NCBI GenBank assembly: GCA_963573305.1
Contig: OY754329.1
Location: forward strand, 15,839,200 to 15,903,199
Direction of reading: 5' to 3'
Length of the DNA: 64,000 nucleotides
Origin: Pyrrhosoma nymphula
Taxonomy: Eukaryota > Arthropoda > Insecta > Odonata > Coenagrionidae
In this document: piece by piece, positions 59,401 through 61,465 of the stretch
How the letters are laid out: the number at the start of each line of letters is the position of its first letter
Position numbering within the stretch: position 1 is the stretch's first letter
Notes under the pieces: generated by a model
What the model saw: only the letters and a program-made list of their open reading frames with translations
Databases searched by the model: none
What the model was told of the DNA's origin: nothing
Made by a program: the position numbers and the translations under genes

Positions 59401-61465
59401 CACCCCTCTTTTACCCATCCCATTATTTCCTCCCCTCCAAGGCTACCAATCGACTATACCCTAAGCTAACCCATTCCACCTCAACATTGCCAACAAACAC
59501 CCTCCTCAAGTGTTTCAACCCTGAGAACGCCCTCTGTTGCAGTCGAGACGTTGAGCAGGAGACATCGTTGTGTGAACCTGGAGCATTTCAGTCAATTTTA
59601 CTAAGAGAGAAGCTCAACCTCTCGTACTTGTATAACTAATTCATTTTCTAAGTGGAAGCTTGCATAAAGGTCGCCTGGCTCTTGACCTGTTGGCAACTTT
59701 CAAATCAATGGTTCGCGAGTTCACTTCGTGGAATGATGACATGATCGTTGTAATGACATGATCGGATGACATGATCGGATTTAATTGTTTATATATTGGC
59801 AAACTGGTAGAAAAATAAGCATACGTAAATCTGAACATTTCAAATCTTTTTTAAATTGTAATAACAAATCTATGTTTGATACGCATTTAATTGAAAATGA
59901 CCACTCCTCAGATTTGATCCCGAAACTTTTACATGTTTGTGACAAAGGGAGGAAACTTGATTTTGAAGAGAATTTTGAAATTTTATCACATTTTAATGTT
60001 CATAAGAATGATGTGTTAAATGACCTAGTCTCTTCCAACCCCTCCCCCTTCTACTCAGTACCTGTCCCCCCACCACCACCCCCATAATCAGATAAGCTGT
60101 TCCCTTCGCCACCATTTGTTTGCCAGCTCACCTTCCTTTCATGACCTCCCCTTCTTCCCCCCCCCTCCCCCCCCCCGTTTTCATAGCTTTCCTATCACCA
60201 CCTCACCTCTGTCCTTGTAGTTCCTCCCTCCCATTCAACCATTGCGAGATCCTACACATGTATATATACCACCCTGTCTGTCAATCGATTTGCTTGTTAC
60301 CTCTTGAGAATGACTTGAAAAGGTCGAAACCAGTAGAGTTTTAATAAATCCAGTGTGGAATATAACCAAGTTTATTTTTTAAACGATCCTGTTGGTAACT
60401 TGTTTGTAATTTGGTTGGTTTTGTGTTAAATACATTGCTGGTTCAGTTATTGATTGATAATACTTGTGTTATGTTCAATTTCCTCATTTGTCTCATCCAA
60501 GCTTGGAAAGAGATTGTTTTATACGGGTGTTATCGGGGAGAAAAATAATTTCCTTCTCCTGTTAGCACTTCAATGTATAAATGAAACCTCCAGAAAGACA
60601 GAACTTCTTGAATTCCTTTGCGTTCCACTTCAGTTCAATTGCACTGGACAAAATGTAACAACACAATTCCATACAAGCCACAATGAGGAAGAAAAAATCA
60701 TACTATGTATATGCATTGCGTCAAGGGAAAAAGAAGCAAAAACAATTACCTATGGACTAATTCTCATAATCAGATTGGTTTGGTTTTATGATCAATACTT
60801 AAAATTTAGAAAGGTGTCCATTTTGCCAGGACAAAAGGTCATGAGAAAAAATTAAGATGTTTACACATAAATGTTCCAGAAGGGACAAACCTTTTCCAAA
60901 TACCAAAGTTAAAGTTCTTCCACAATTAGTTACGGTTTTTAACTTGTCTTTTTTATTTCTTCTATCTAAACAAAAATAAATTATACTTAATCATATCCCA
61001 TTTTTTTAACTTTAGGAAAGTATTCCATTTTATACCATAAATGCATAGAAAACATAGGACATTTAACAGAATCCCTCTCAGTGAAATTTGATGCAGTGAA
61101 ATGGAAAAAAATTTGGGTTCCATTAATTTCACTCTAAAGGGACTTCACTGAAGTAACATTGAAACAAATTATGAAAAGGTAAACTCACTCAAAAACTTTT
61201 CCATCAAATGTTTTGTAATGTGAGTGACCCCATGTGAAGCATGTTCCTGATGTAGGTCTCTTCTGCTCAATCACAACCCCATGCATTAGGCTATGCGGTA
61301 TTGAGCCATAGGTAGCACTCCATCCACCTCTCCCCTGAGATCCACCACCTCCTGTCTTCTTAAATCCACCCAGGGAAGAAAAACCATGGGAAGAATACCC
61401 AGAGCTGAAAGATGAGCCTCTTCCGAATGAAGAGTTACCTGTGTATTCAGTATATCTGGCAGATC
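5236..61465 (-). CDS. Hml: Hemocytin/hemolectin (VWF-like clotting protein), 24 internal exons, both gene ends outside window
   Basis: The exons encode about 1,360 residues of a large secreted, Cys-rich protein. Approximate order by residue: Gly/Ser-rich leader 1-70, VWD1 75-245, C8 265-345, TIL 348-410, VWD2 445-640, C8 640-718, TIL 720-775, extra TIL-type module 810-900, VWD3 930-1105, C8 1110-1191, TIL 1193-1255, WxxW-like Cys domain 1325-1361. Each VWD shows a TFDGK-like or TFDGR start and a GLCG motif. The chain is built from 24 exons with AG acceptors, GT or GC donors and matching phases throughout. By family knowledge, hemocytin/hemolectin is made by haemocytes and acts in clot fibres and wound sealing in haemolymph; discoidin domains usually follow this region and would lie below position 1. 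No signal peptide is visible, so the N-terminus is above 61465. Other VWD proteins (SCO-spondin, gel-forming mucins) are less likely in this context. Confidence 0.85.
5546..5702 (-). CDS. Hml: Hml exon 23: third TIL, second part
   Basis: Encodes CEWKPCPEGEVYLSLEDLTC, VPLKSCKKEC and a VWC-like end EEDACHS. Acceptor TTAAG, donor GTATGA. It is joined to exon 22 across a 4.3 kb intron. Confidence 0.88.
5703..9334. other. Intron between Hml exons 22 and 23, no gene seen
   Basis: AT-rich sequence. No ORF resembles a known protein and no clear terminal repeats were found. The rest of the intron (9335-9984) contains a foldback unit. Confidence 0.5.
9335..9511. repeat. Foldback unit with hammerhead-like loop motif
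   Basis: Arms of roughly 50 bases, about 9335-9386 and 9456-9511, pair as an imperfect inverted repeat; both contain GGCTCTCCATACTGGCC or its complement. The loop holds CTGATGA (9419-9425), GAAAC (9446-9450) and GTC (9453-9455). This arrangement resembles ends of Penelope-like elements. Confidence 0.55.
9985..10113 (-). CDS. Hml: Hml exon 22: third TIL, first part, probable GC donor
   Basis: Encodes MQCDESCSHYSPCVQTCP and ends NEDACVE. In-frame joining to exon 23 (GCEWKPCPEG) needs the intron to begin GCTAGT directly after GAAG. Using the nearby GT would create a stop at the junction. Acceptor TACAG. Confidence 0.82.
10840..11760 (+). mobile_element. LINE fragment, C-terminal part of reverse transcriptase
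   Basis: The ORF at 11063-11506 contains KSFLSYGIIFWRH, IFSLQKQALKVM, LILTLPSLYILHC and a final FNNLPSNLK. These are the post-catalytic blocks of Jockey/CR1-type LINE reverse transcriptases. Upstream 10940-11062 continues the pattern (TYLGLSV) with a stop in it. The catalytic core is missing, so it is 5'-truncated and decayed. It lies in sense to +, opposite to Hml. Confidence 0.7.
12171..12954. mobile_element. hAT-like MITE with internal 63-base tandem repeats
   Basis: The ends are TAGTGATGGGC at 12171 and its near-complement ending 12954. Flanking octamers (12163-12170 and 12955-12962) match at 7 of 8 positions, as expected for hAT target duplications. The interior is rich in GTTCCTTT and complementary motifs. 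No transposase is encoded. Confidence 0.65.
12676..12860. repeat. 63-base minisatellite, about three copies
   Basis: Copies begin near 12676, 12738 and 12800. Each contains GAATCC(T/A)TTC and TTTATTTG blocks. The 21-codon periodicity keeps forward frames open, which creates spurious ORFs. Confidence 0.75.
13152..13282 (-). CDS. Hml: Hml exon 21: rest of third C8
   Basis: Encodes RCIFDTCGCDMGGDCECLC and AYAHECN, ending KWRTQDLC. This matches the C8 end that precedes TIL in VWF-family D3. Acceptor ACAG, donor GTAAGA. Confidence 0.9.
13283..14135. other. Intron between Hml exons 20 and 21
   Basis: No gene seen. It contains one perfect palindrome (13988-14027). Confidence 0.5.
13988..14027. repeat. 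Perfect 40-base palindrome, 19-base arms, 2-base loop
   Basis: The left arm GTCGAGGTAAGATAGTGCA is followed by AG and its exact complement. It lies about 110 bases inside the intron after exon 20. Confidence 0.9.
14136..14254 (-). CDS. Hml: Hml exon 20: start of third C8
   Basis: Encodes DTCGTHPNRKVWALQKCGIL, then FQPCHSEVALDPYLE. Follows an 80-base intron. Acceptor TTAAG, donor GTATGT. Confidence 0.88.
14335..14478 (-). CDS. Hml: Hml exon 19: end of VWD3
   Basis: Encodes IRGLCGNYNDNERDDFHTPS and on to the VFGDSWK and EYC block. The position before GLC is Arg, not Cys. Acceptor TACAG, donor GTAAAC. Confidence 0.9.
14479..14885. other. Intron between Hml exons 18 and 19
   Basis: 407 bases of AT-rich intron with nothing recognised. 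Confidence 0.6.
14886..15006 (-). CDS. Hml: Hml exon 18: VWD3, middle
   Basis: Encodes LREAGLFVFAEVFDLGLVLQ and ends LKLDPSWKNR, the strands leading to GLCG. Acceptor TGCAG, donor GTAGGT, phase 0 exit. Confidence 0.87.
15136..15266 (-). CDS. Hml: Hml exon 17: VWD3, with GC donor
   Basis: Encodes NVPCGSGGVTCFKYVTLKVG and on to LSSVAGLK. The exon ends AAAAG and the intron starts GCAAGT, the standard GC-AG donor consensus. A GT three bases later would put exon 18 out of frame. Confidence 0.85.
15397..15577 (-). CDS. Hml: Hml exon 16: start of VWD3
   Basis: Encodes CTCSSGRWNCTERVCAGIC, then HFKTFDGKIYDFHGVCDYMF. This is a third VWD opening, equivalent to D3. Acceptor GAAG, donor GTAAAT. Confidence 0.9.
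15669..15850 (-). CDS. Hml: Hml exon 15: D' TIL-type module
   Basis: Encodes KCKPGCKCKKGFVLD, CILPASCPC and EDCNTC. The chosen acceptor (CTAG before 15850) keeps phase 0 with exon 14. A later AG inside the exon would break the frame. Donor GTAAGC. Confidence 0.85.
15851..17575. other. Intron, left of the LTR element
   Basis: Contains a decayed repeat with GGGATCCCGGGATT motifs near 16140-16195 and a foldback at 16348-16456. A short minus-strand ORF at 17114-17299 is unrecognised. Confidence 0.4.
16348..16456. repeat. Foldback unit with hammerhead-like loop motif
   Basis: Arms of about 28 bases (16348-16377 and 16429-16456) contain CCACACACAAG and its near-complement. The loop has CTGATGA (16392-16398) and GAAAC (16414-16418). 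Confidence 0.5.
17576..18186 (+). repeat. 5' LTR
   Basis: Matches 20817-21427 at a constant offset of 3,241 with no difference noticed. It starts TATAAC and ends GTTACA, an inverted terminal pair if the canonical TG is read as TA. Minus-strand ORFs inside are duplicated in the 3' copy and are not genes. Confidence 0.88.
18191..18208 (+). promoter_or_regulatory. Primer binding site
   Basis: TGGCGCCACAACGTGTCG begins four bases after the LTR. TGG is complementary to a tRNA CCA end. The tRNA is not assigned. Confidence 0.6.
18203..18466 (+). CDS. Retrotransposon ORF with SAP-like domain
   Basis: 88 codons including the stop. Residues about 35-68 read LKKADLQNILRDRGS, then LQERLKLLLE, the L..DL...L..RG pattern of a SAP DNA-binding motif. 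The ORF ends in a TAA that lies in the same frame as the next ORF, six bases before its ATG. It may once have been, or may still be by read-through, the N-terminus of the gag protein. Confidence 0.65.
   Translation: MSGTTTRPDRDHGKPEIEYVIGTLKMVGGTKKFYELKKADLQNILRDRGSITQGAKFELQERLKLLLEKEGLDVETYEFRMETEEFK
18473..19921 (+). CDS. Retrotransposon gag-like protein, 482 aa
   Basis: Residues ~1-155 are Glu/Lys/Gln-rich and heptad-like, predicting a long coiled coil. Residues ~195-360 form a capsid-like region: LKTPSFDGREG, ARQGMTGRAGDWF, LFRAQYWDDERQ and YLLRQHFETEV, the pattern of Ty3/gypsy gag (Retrotrans_gag). The tail (~360-482) is rich in Arg, Pro, Gln and Gly. No CCHC zinc knuckle is visible. 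Confidence 0.75.
   Translation: MQVLFRQWSEEQEMRDKKLEERDRQLREEREMRDKQLMKEKEEQSKLVREQQEILLKEMKQEIKNGQEDMRKGLMEDIQEGLMNFRLEYQMKLEEQERKIEDTHSWMKEEIKDLETKIGKSDQELGQIRDEVQKNKGELENVNVQVGENVGLIKQLSMKVTQRLSDKMDEDVLKEIAKKVKEDYIRPPNGPPMTGMVHLKTPSFDGREGSRPMRYVLELEEYQRMYRLSETEMLHVARQGMTGRAGDWFTATSHLYSDLDTFKELFRAQYWDDERQMEIRRTLDTGSYRNTGNQTRVEYATAKISSAKELTPPIADENSVYLLRQHFETEVSTGMKSHKVRTLPQLLTLLERYDRVTREERRPGAGPRRWDSQDPPQNQGHTGPRRLEEMHPPEATRQQKWESQQPQQYGRRPFPRRQDESRPYDTRGYYPRFERDEQLGDRRQGRNDMTGGFISGQRHPINTIVVENGKGADRRGNTASEN
19922..20816 (+). other. Non-coding 3' interior of the LTR element
   Basis: No long ORF. An (AAT)n run starts near 20716. There is only a weak purine stretch before the 3' LTR. This is where pol would be in an autonomous element. 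Confidence 0.6.
20817..21427 (+). repeat. 3' LTR
   Basis: Second copy of the LTR. The target duplication AAAT follows at 21428. Confidence 0.88.
21866..21969 (+). repeat. Foldback with hammerhead-like core between perfect 22-base arms
   Basis: Arms 21866-21887 and 21948-21969 are exact inverted copies. Between them lie CTGATGA (21890-21896), a hairpin GGCTTGACAGCC, GAAAC (21910-21914), GTC (21917-21919) and AATAAA. This resembles the end of a Penelope-like element. Confidence 0.65.
22315..22465 (-). CDS. Hml: Hml exon 14: VWC-like module and start of D' region
   Basis: Encodes CTCSNAVWDCLF, then a spacer and NCEEAEPVTCK. It links D2 to the extra TIL-like D' module. Acceptor GCAG, donor GTGAGC. 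The 6.5 kb intron after it carries the intact LTR element. Confidence 0.85.
22466..23277. other. Intron, left of the solo LTR
   Basis: AT-rich; nothing recognised. ATAC at 23274-23277 is one copy of the LTR's target duplication. Confidence 0.5.
23278..24408 (+). mobile_element. Solo LTR, 1.13 kb
   Basis: Starts TGTGATGGCCCGG and ends CCGGCACA, flanked on both sides by ATAC (23274-23277 and 24409-24412). A TATA-like CATAAAAAGG lies near 23471. No interior or second LTR is present, so it is probably a recombined solo LTR of another Ty3/gypsy-type family. Short ORFs inside are not supported as genes. Confidence 0.65.
25002..25140 (+). mobile_element. LINE reverse transcriptase fragment
   Basis: Translates to LTKAFDCASHSILLEKLKYY, then RISGVELSLFQS. 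This is the motif A region (D.SKAFD...H..LL.KL) of Jockey-like LINE RT. Only this small segment is recognisable. Confidence 0.65.
25141..26043. other. Intron before Hml exon 13, nothing clear
   Basis: It may include decayed remains of the LINE fragment just to its left. Forward ORFs at 25619-25897 are not recognised. Confidence 0.4.
26044..26302 (-). CDS. Hml: Hml exon 13: second TIL domain
   Basis: Encodes HCPGNQKYQVCGDSCTRSC, then CVEGCNCPEGETLDLRGQC and QCPC, a full TIL domain. It ends with two bases of a Cys codon completed by exon 14. Acceptor CATAG, donor GTGAGT. Confidence 0.9.
26303..26871. other. Intron after Hml exon 12, nothing clear
   Basis: AT-rich, no recognised element. Confidence 0.5.
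26872..27285 (-). mobile_element. LINE 3' end fragment
   Basis: The minus-strand ORF 27100-27285 reads IFNKLPSKVKAMHSLEKKF and VKNAFYSIQEY. This is the C-terminal signature (fNkLP...F...L...aFYs..Ey) of Jockey/R1-like LINE polymerases. It is followed by an AT-rich 3' UTR and a terminal (AATC)n tail, seen on + as GATTGATTGATT near 26876. Confidence 0.65.
27292..27487 (-). mobile_element. tRNA-derived SINE
   Basis: Read on the minus strand it starts GCCGGCCTTGGTGGCGG, has a B-box-like GGTTTCGAATCCC and ends in an (AAAT)n tail at 27292-27307. The length of about 195 bases fits a SINE. The A box is weak. Confidence 0.6.
27488..28579. other. Intron, nothing clear
   Basis: No recognised gene or element. 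Confidence 0.5.
28588..29072. mobile_element. hAT-type MITE, 485 bases, perfect 8-base target duplication
   Basis: The ends are CAGTGGCGGATACA and its exact complement. ATCAGGCC flanks both sides (28580-28587 and 29073-29080). One end is very G-rich, with a run of ten or more G near 29022-29031. No transposase. Confidence 0.85.
29081..30493. other. Intron before Hml exon 12
   Basis: No recognised gene. A GC-richer stretch at 29090-29420 looks inserted but has no identifiable ends. An (AAT)n microsatellite lies near 30312-30332. Confidence 0.45.
30494..30664 (-). CDS. Hml: Hml exon 12: second C8 domain
   Basis: Encodes CHWFVDPEQYYQDCLYDMC, then CEGKIGECLCPILSAYVKEC and DWRKEVREC. This is a complete C8 core. 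Acceptor TTTCAG, donor GTATGT. Confidence 0.9.
30665..31138. other. Intron, left of mariner
   Basis: AT-rich, nothing recognised. Confidence 0.5.
31139..32142 (+). mobile_element. Internally deleted mariner element
   Basis: Perfect 18-base inverted ends: GGGTCTGTCCCAAAAGTT at 31139-31156 and its complement at 32125-32142. The N-terminal HTH part of mariner transposase is present (LELCYTMKFCVKLSKNG, then SQDQTFQWHKRFREGRE in a shifted frame). It is followed almost directly by the C-terminal end (GVPIEVFRGVYEAW). About two thirds of the transposase, including the catalytic DDD region, is missing. Unrelated sequence of about 0.4 kb follows before the right end. It cannot encode an active enzyme. 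Confidence 0.8.
32143..32993. other. Intron before Hml exon 11, nothing clear
   Basis: AT-rich, no element recognised. Confidence 0.5.
32994..33213 (-). CDS. Hml: Hml exon 11: end of VWD2 and start of second C8
   Basis: Encodes GLCGTFNLNQRDDFLTPEG, the calcium-site region of VWD2, then the linker and first C8 Cys residues (ESPCDL, EKHCQKLKG). Acceptor TTATAG, donor GTAAGT. Confidence 0.9.
33214..34323. other. Probable 5' region of a decayed LTR element
   Basis: Base composition rises above the surrounding intron from about 33340. The region leads into the gag-like ORFs on the same strand. TTGGTGCCC near 34180 could be a primer site, but no second LTR was found. Confidence 0.35.
34324..35072 (+). 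pseudogene. Retrotransposon gag relic, one frameshift
   Basis: The first ORF (34324-34527) starts MATPPVNLYARVF and has a basic stretch. The second (34524-35072, 182 codons) overlaps it in another frame and carries a capsid-like fold signature: WFLFISKTSELLDLS, LLRKLPANCRSFW, RFQFPRENPREFYYSI and LMELILEGLNPQT. This fits Ty3/gypsy-like gag. A single frame change near 34510 separates the two. No protease, RT or zinc knuckle follows. Confidence 0.55.
35240..36170 (+). mobile_element. Non-LTR retroposon remnant with A-rich tail
   Basis: The ORF 35502-36092 starts MQWTEALRGDLLACHVASE and continues GYMARMHSLWCEIHPE and LVNCMVYTAAKIM. Similar W..., gY..RM..lW and vN..vy.aA blocks precede the RT domain in some non-LTR elements (recalled, not searched). 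It ends with AATAAA and an (AAAT)n tail near 36150-36165, 30 bases before the exon 10 donor. The RT core is absent. Confidence 0.4.
36196..36284 (-). CDS. Hml: Hml exon 10: VWD2, short 89-base exon
   Basis: Encodes VELPNGLEVWWDGVTRAYVD and ends GQTK just before GLCG. Acceptor TTTCAG, donor GTAAGT. The GQT(C)GLCG junction corresponds to VWF D2, with Lys replacing the first Cys. Confidence 0.85.
36570..37050. repeat. Inverted repeat pair of Penelope-type ends
   Basis: A block of about 85 bases at 36638-36722 is repeated inverted at 36960-37048; both contain AATGTGTCACATTTGGAATA or its complement. Adjacent segments carry TTTATTTTAAC and CCATTATCA motifs of the kind found at Penelope-like element ends. 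A (GAAT)n tract lies near 36943-36957. Confidence 0.55.
37277..37883. mobile_element. Tigger/pogo-type MITE, about 0.6 kb
   Basis: The left end CAGAAAACCACCGTTAGTTT and the complement of the right end (CGGTAAAACATCGTTAATTT) resemble pogo/Tigger termini. TA dinucleotides flank both ends. No transposase ORF. Confidence 0.6.
38419..40647. mobile_element. 2.2 kb TIR element with CAGGGTGGCCAC ends
   Basis: The left end starts CAGGGTGGCCACAAA and the right end is its near-complement ending CCACCCTG. Repeats of CCCTGACATTTCCCTGAC lie inside both ends. A LINE fragment occupies 39190-40110. No transposase was recognised, and a clean target duplication was not seen. Confidence 0.55.
39190..40110 (+). 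mobile_element. LINE C-terminal fragment
   Basis: The ORF at 39518-39898 begins MALMVFTGTRPIHYEILLR, then QGSNTKMFFPNIKDR and ILSGYGNTKAYLKK. After a stop come HLLECPIYE-like and LKATIQWMEN segments in shifted frames. These match the RNase H and C-terminal Cys/His tail of R1- or I-type LINEs. Decayed. Confidence 0.55.
40935..41127 (-). CDS. Hml: Hml exon 9: VWD2, middle
   Basis: Encodes the central beta strands of VWD2, including SCTKTLRISYGGHVIKLKQN. Acceptor CCCAG, donor GTAGGT. The exit phase matches exon 10. It sits between two introns of nearly 5 kb that are full of transposons. Confidence 0.85.
41128..43229. other. Intron before Hml exon 9
   Basis: Contains the unrecognised pseudogene at 41515-41988. 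The rest is AT-rich with nothing identified. Confidence 0.4.
41515..41988 (+). pseudogene. Frameshifted coding remnant of an unrecognised protein
   Basis: Three forward frames in turn give protein-like text. It starts CSFCKEEEKC, then DGNKVNWLRVKCFR, then INTSGRGRPKK. It ends in a 60-codon stretch, VKESVCKGIISLCNKGVITK to EANYNE and a TAA. Frame changes and stops separate them, as in a decayed retrocopy or transposon gene. The family is not recognised. Confidence 0.35.
43230..44740 (+). mobile_element. LINE reverse transcriptase fragment interrupted by a Penelope-like insertion
   Basis: Left part (43240-43372) reads GPNNIAHLLFKNCC and LFNKSLEIAVFPTCLKR. After the insertion the RT resumes with IIPLYKNGEG near 44103, then DDQKVYHLIDNGNDA, WCNMNPMNLNIK and VRSALEHGSI-like text. 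These are successive RT blocks of a Jockey/CR1-type LINE, with stops and shifts. Confidence 0.7.
43373..44084 (+). mobile_element. Penelope-like element, 5'-truncated, inverted terminal repeats
   Basis: The ORF (43449-43925) of 158 codons contains VYELLCSCDRSYVGQTKRAI and RLKEHERAIRK, the GIY-YIG endonuclease that follows RT in Penelope-like elements. The RT itself is missing. A perfect 64-base inverted repeat (43409-43472 and 44021-44084) encloses it, and CCTGCCTTAAAAGA flanks both sides (43359-43372 and 44085-44098). Confidence 0.8.
44741..46101. other. Intron before Hml exon 8
   Basis: Has a hairpin at 45058-45116 built on GCAAGGGATG(T/C)GTTCC and its complement, probably a foldback terminus. 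A purine-rich stretch at 45395-45930 has a 93-codon forward ORF of unknown nature. Confidence 0.4.
46102..46294 (-). CDS. Hml: Hml exon 8: VWC-like tail and start of VWD2
   Basis: Encodes CEDGKWTCTQAKCGARCSS, then GDPHYVTFDGRHYNFMGKC, a textbook VWD opening. Acceptor TTTAAG, donor GTAAGA, exit phase 0. Confidence 0.9.
46295..48065. other. Intron between Hml exons 7 and 8
   Basis: Nothing recognised apart from the foldback at 47523-47685. Confidence 0.5.
47523..47685 (-). repeat. Foldback with hammerhead-like loop motif
   Basis: Arms of about 55 bases share AATACTTAGTACTT and its complement. On the minus strand the loop has GACGATG, then CGAAACGG and GTA. Resembles Penelope-like ends. Confidence 0.5.
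48066..48315 (-). CDS. Hml: Hml exon 7: first TIL domain
   Basis: Encodes KCADGKVYSSCGPTMQQTC and CVEGCFCPEGTLLHNGNC, then ECPC. This is a trypsin-inhibitor-like Cys-rich domain following C8, as in VWF D1. The end, PSDCNTC, starts the VWC-like extension. Acceptor TTTCAG, donor GTAGAC. Confidence 0.9.
48960..49760 (+). mobile_element. LINE fragment, C-terminal part of reverse transcriptase
   Basis: The ORF 49038-49682 (214 codons) reads FTYLGSILEANG, RIALAKEAFSKRREL, VALHGSETWSLRREGVRRLE, WRRMEKVSWM, NEEVLDMIGEERTL and RGRGRKRIGILDEI. This is the familiar C-terminal RT segment of RTE/L2-like non-LTR elements. The catalytic domain is absent. The reading frame is long and clean, so decay is modest. 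Confidence 0.75.
49761..50186. other. Intron between two LINE fragments
   Basis: Nothing recognised. ATTCATCGACAAAC near 50206 has an inverted partner near 50152. Confidence 0.4.
50187..50740 (+). mobile_element. LINE reverse transcriptase fragment
   Basis: Reads NNMLSWCNDNMAMVSSNKS, then after a stop AKFLGVHIDDTLNWEAHIDF, RISRSCYLLRRI and YYACIFSQLQYGV, followed by LQKWAVRILVG-like text. These are the thumb blocks of Jockey/CR1-type LINE RT. Stops show decay. Confidence 0.7.
50741..51370. other. Intron sequence
   Basis: AT-rich. A (CAAT)n run lies near 50890-50905 and nothing else is recognised. Confidence 0.45.
51371..51458 (+). repeat. Foldback with hammerhead-like motif
   Basis: Arms of about 40 bases pair with a few mismatches; TGACAACATTTCTCC and its complement form the ends. 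It contains CCGAAGATG, a hairpin CCTCCTGTGGAGG, GAAA (51447-51450) and GTC (51455-51457). Confidence 0.6.
51978..52143 (-). CDS. Hml: Hml exon 6: rest of first C8 domain
   Basis: Encodes YYGACRWDYCACQ and CGCSTISAFVQECSR, then NWRDAVTC. This is the classic C8 pattern C...D.C.C and C.C..I.A...EC. Acceptor CAG, donor GTAAGT. Confidence 0.88.
52144..53163. other. Intron between Hml exons 5 and 6
   Basis: AT-rich, nothing recognised. Confidence 0.5.
53164..53297 (-). CDS. Hml: Hml exon 5: start of first C8 domain
   Basis: Encodes the VWD-C8 linker and first C8 helix, with EKFCEKLL and FAECRK. It follows a 103-base intron. The acceptor is AAAG and the donor GTATGG. Conserved C8 cysteines are present. 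Confidence 0.8.
53401..53563 (-). CDS. Hml: Hml exon 4: end of VWD1 with altered CGLC motif
   Basis: Encodes VDVSERLWNKTAGLCGLFDG and the acidic calcium-loop-like stretch after it. Vertebrate VWF has CGLCG here; this exon reads AGLCG. The acceptor is TTCCAG and the donor GTAATT. It joins exon 3 across a 5.1 kb intron. Confidence 0.85.
53564..55263. other. Intron after Hml exon 3, proximal part
   Basis: CCCCGAAACGTATGGGTAAG near 53735 resembles a Penelope-like end. A hairpin at 54871-54915 pairs AAAGGCAAGGAAAG with its complement. Confidence 0.4.
55264..56645. mobile_element. Possible THAP-containing DNA transposon remnant
   Basis: AATTGGGTATTTTCC near 55268 has an inverted copy near 56628-56643, suggesting TIRs. 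Inside, on +, 55576-55665 reads YRWFFVPQCTNKSVERPNKN, resembling the start of a THAP zinc finger (FVP.C). The rest of the THAP and any transposase are not recognisable. TGACGTCA-like motifs occur near both ends. Confidence 0.35.
56866..56905. repeat. Perfect 40-base palindrome, 19-base arms, 2-base loop
   Basis: The left arm GAGCTGAGTTAGCTTTCAT is followed by CA and its exact complement. Confidence 0.9.
57283..57690. mobile_element. Foldback element, inverted arms about 125 bases
   Basis: 57283-57408 and 57564-57690 are inverted copies with scattered mismatches; both carry GATACGTTACTA or its complement and GCCCGGATAAGGGTTAAAGC or its complement. The loop of about 155 bases has a 61-codon ORF with no recognised match. 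Confidence 0.7.
57691..58676. other. Intron before Hml exon 3, distal part
   Basis: AT-rich, nothing recognised. Confidence 0.5.
58677..58816 (-). CDS. Hml: Hml exon 3: VWD1, middle
   Basis: Encodes the hydrophobic middle of VWD1, ending LPSCGITVRWNTK. It is separated from exon 2 by an intron of only 100 bases. The acceptor is AAAAG and the donor GTATTT; it ends in phase 0. Confidence 0.8.
58917..59074 (-). CDS. Hml: Hml exon 2: VWD1, first half
   Basis: Encodes FTSSCLYTLVRDAVDNTFSV and on to a Cys-rich loop and a beta-strand segment ending YLLSLD. The acceptor is TTTCAG and the donor GTAAGT. The SSC.Y.L pattern is the typical second strand of a VWD domain. Confidence 0.85.
59075..59639. 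other. Intron, left of the Penelope remnant
   Basis: Contains CCCTGAGAACGCCCTCTG...GTCGAGACG near 59520-59550, which resembles a decayed Penelope-type end. No gene. Confidence 0.35.
59640..60375 (+). mobile_element. Penelope-like element remnant
   Basis: The ORF 59785-60087 reads TGRKISIRKSEHFKSFLNCN, THLIENDHSS, LLHVCDKGRKLDFEENFEIL and LNDLVSSNPSP. This is the end of the GIY-YIG region and C-terminal tail of Penelope-like proteins. It is followed by a pyrimidine-rich stretch and an end motif with GACTTGAAAAGGTC, GAAAC (60326-60330), GTA (60333-60335) and AATAAA. The upstream RT is missing. Confidence 0.65.
60376..61188. other. Intron before Hml exon 1
   Basis: A 133-codon forward ORF at 60454-60855 is unrecognised and has no clear homology. 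Otherwise AT-rich. Confidence 0.4.
61189..61465 (-). CDS. Hml: Hml exon 1 in window: Gly/Ser-rich leader and start of VWD1
   Basis: Acceptor CAG precedes 61465 and donor GTGAG follows 61189. The first ~65 residues are rich in Gly, Ser, Tyr and Phe (for example SSFGRGSSFSSG), a low-complexity linker. The end gives the VWD start, CFTWGHSHYKTFDGKVF. It enters in phase 1 and ends with two bases carried into the next exon. At least one upstream exon is required. Confidence 0.85.

Noticed and set aside
60454..60855. 133-codon ORF as a gene
   Set aside because: AT-rich intron sequence with no domain, repeat or splice support. Left as intron.
5236..61465. SCO-spondin or gel-forming mucin instead of hemocytin
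   Set aside because: D1-D2-D'-D3 alone cannot exclude them, but the insect-type transposons and the C..GW..W segment right after D3 fit hemocytin better.
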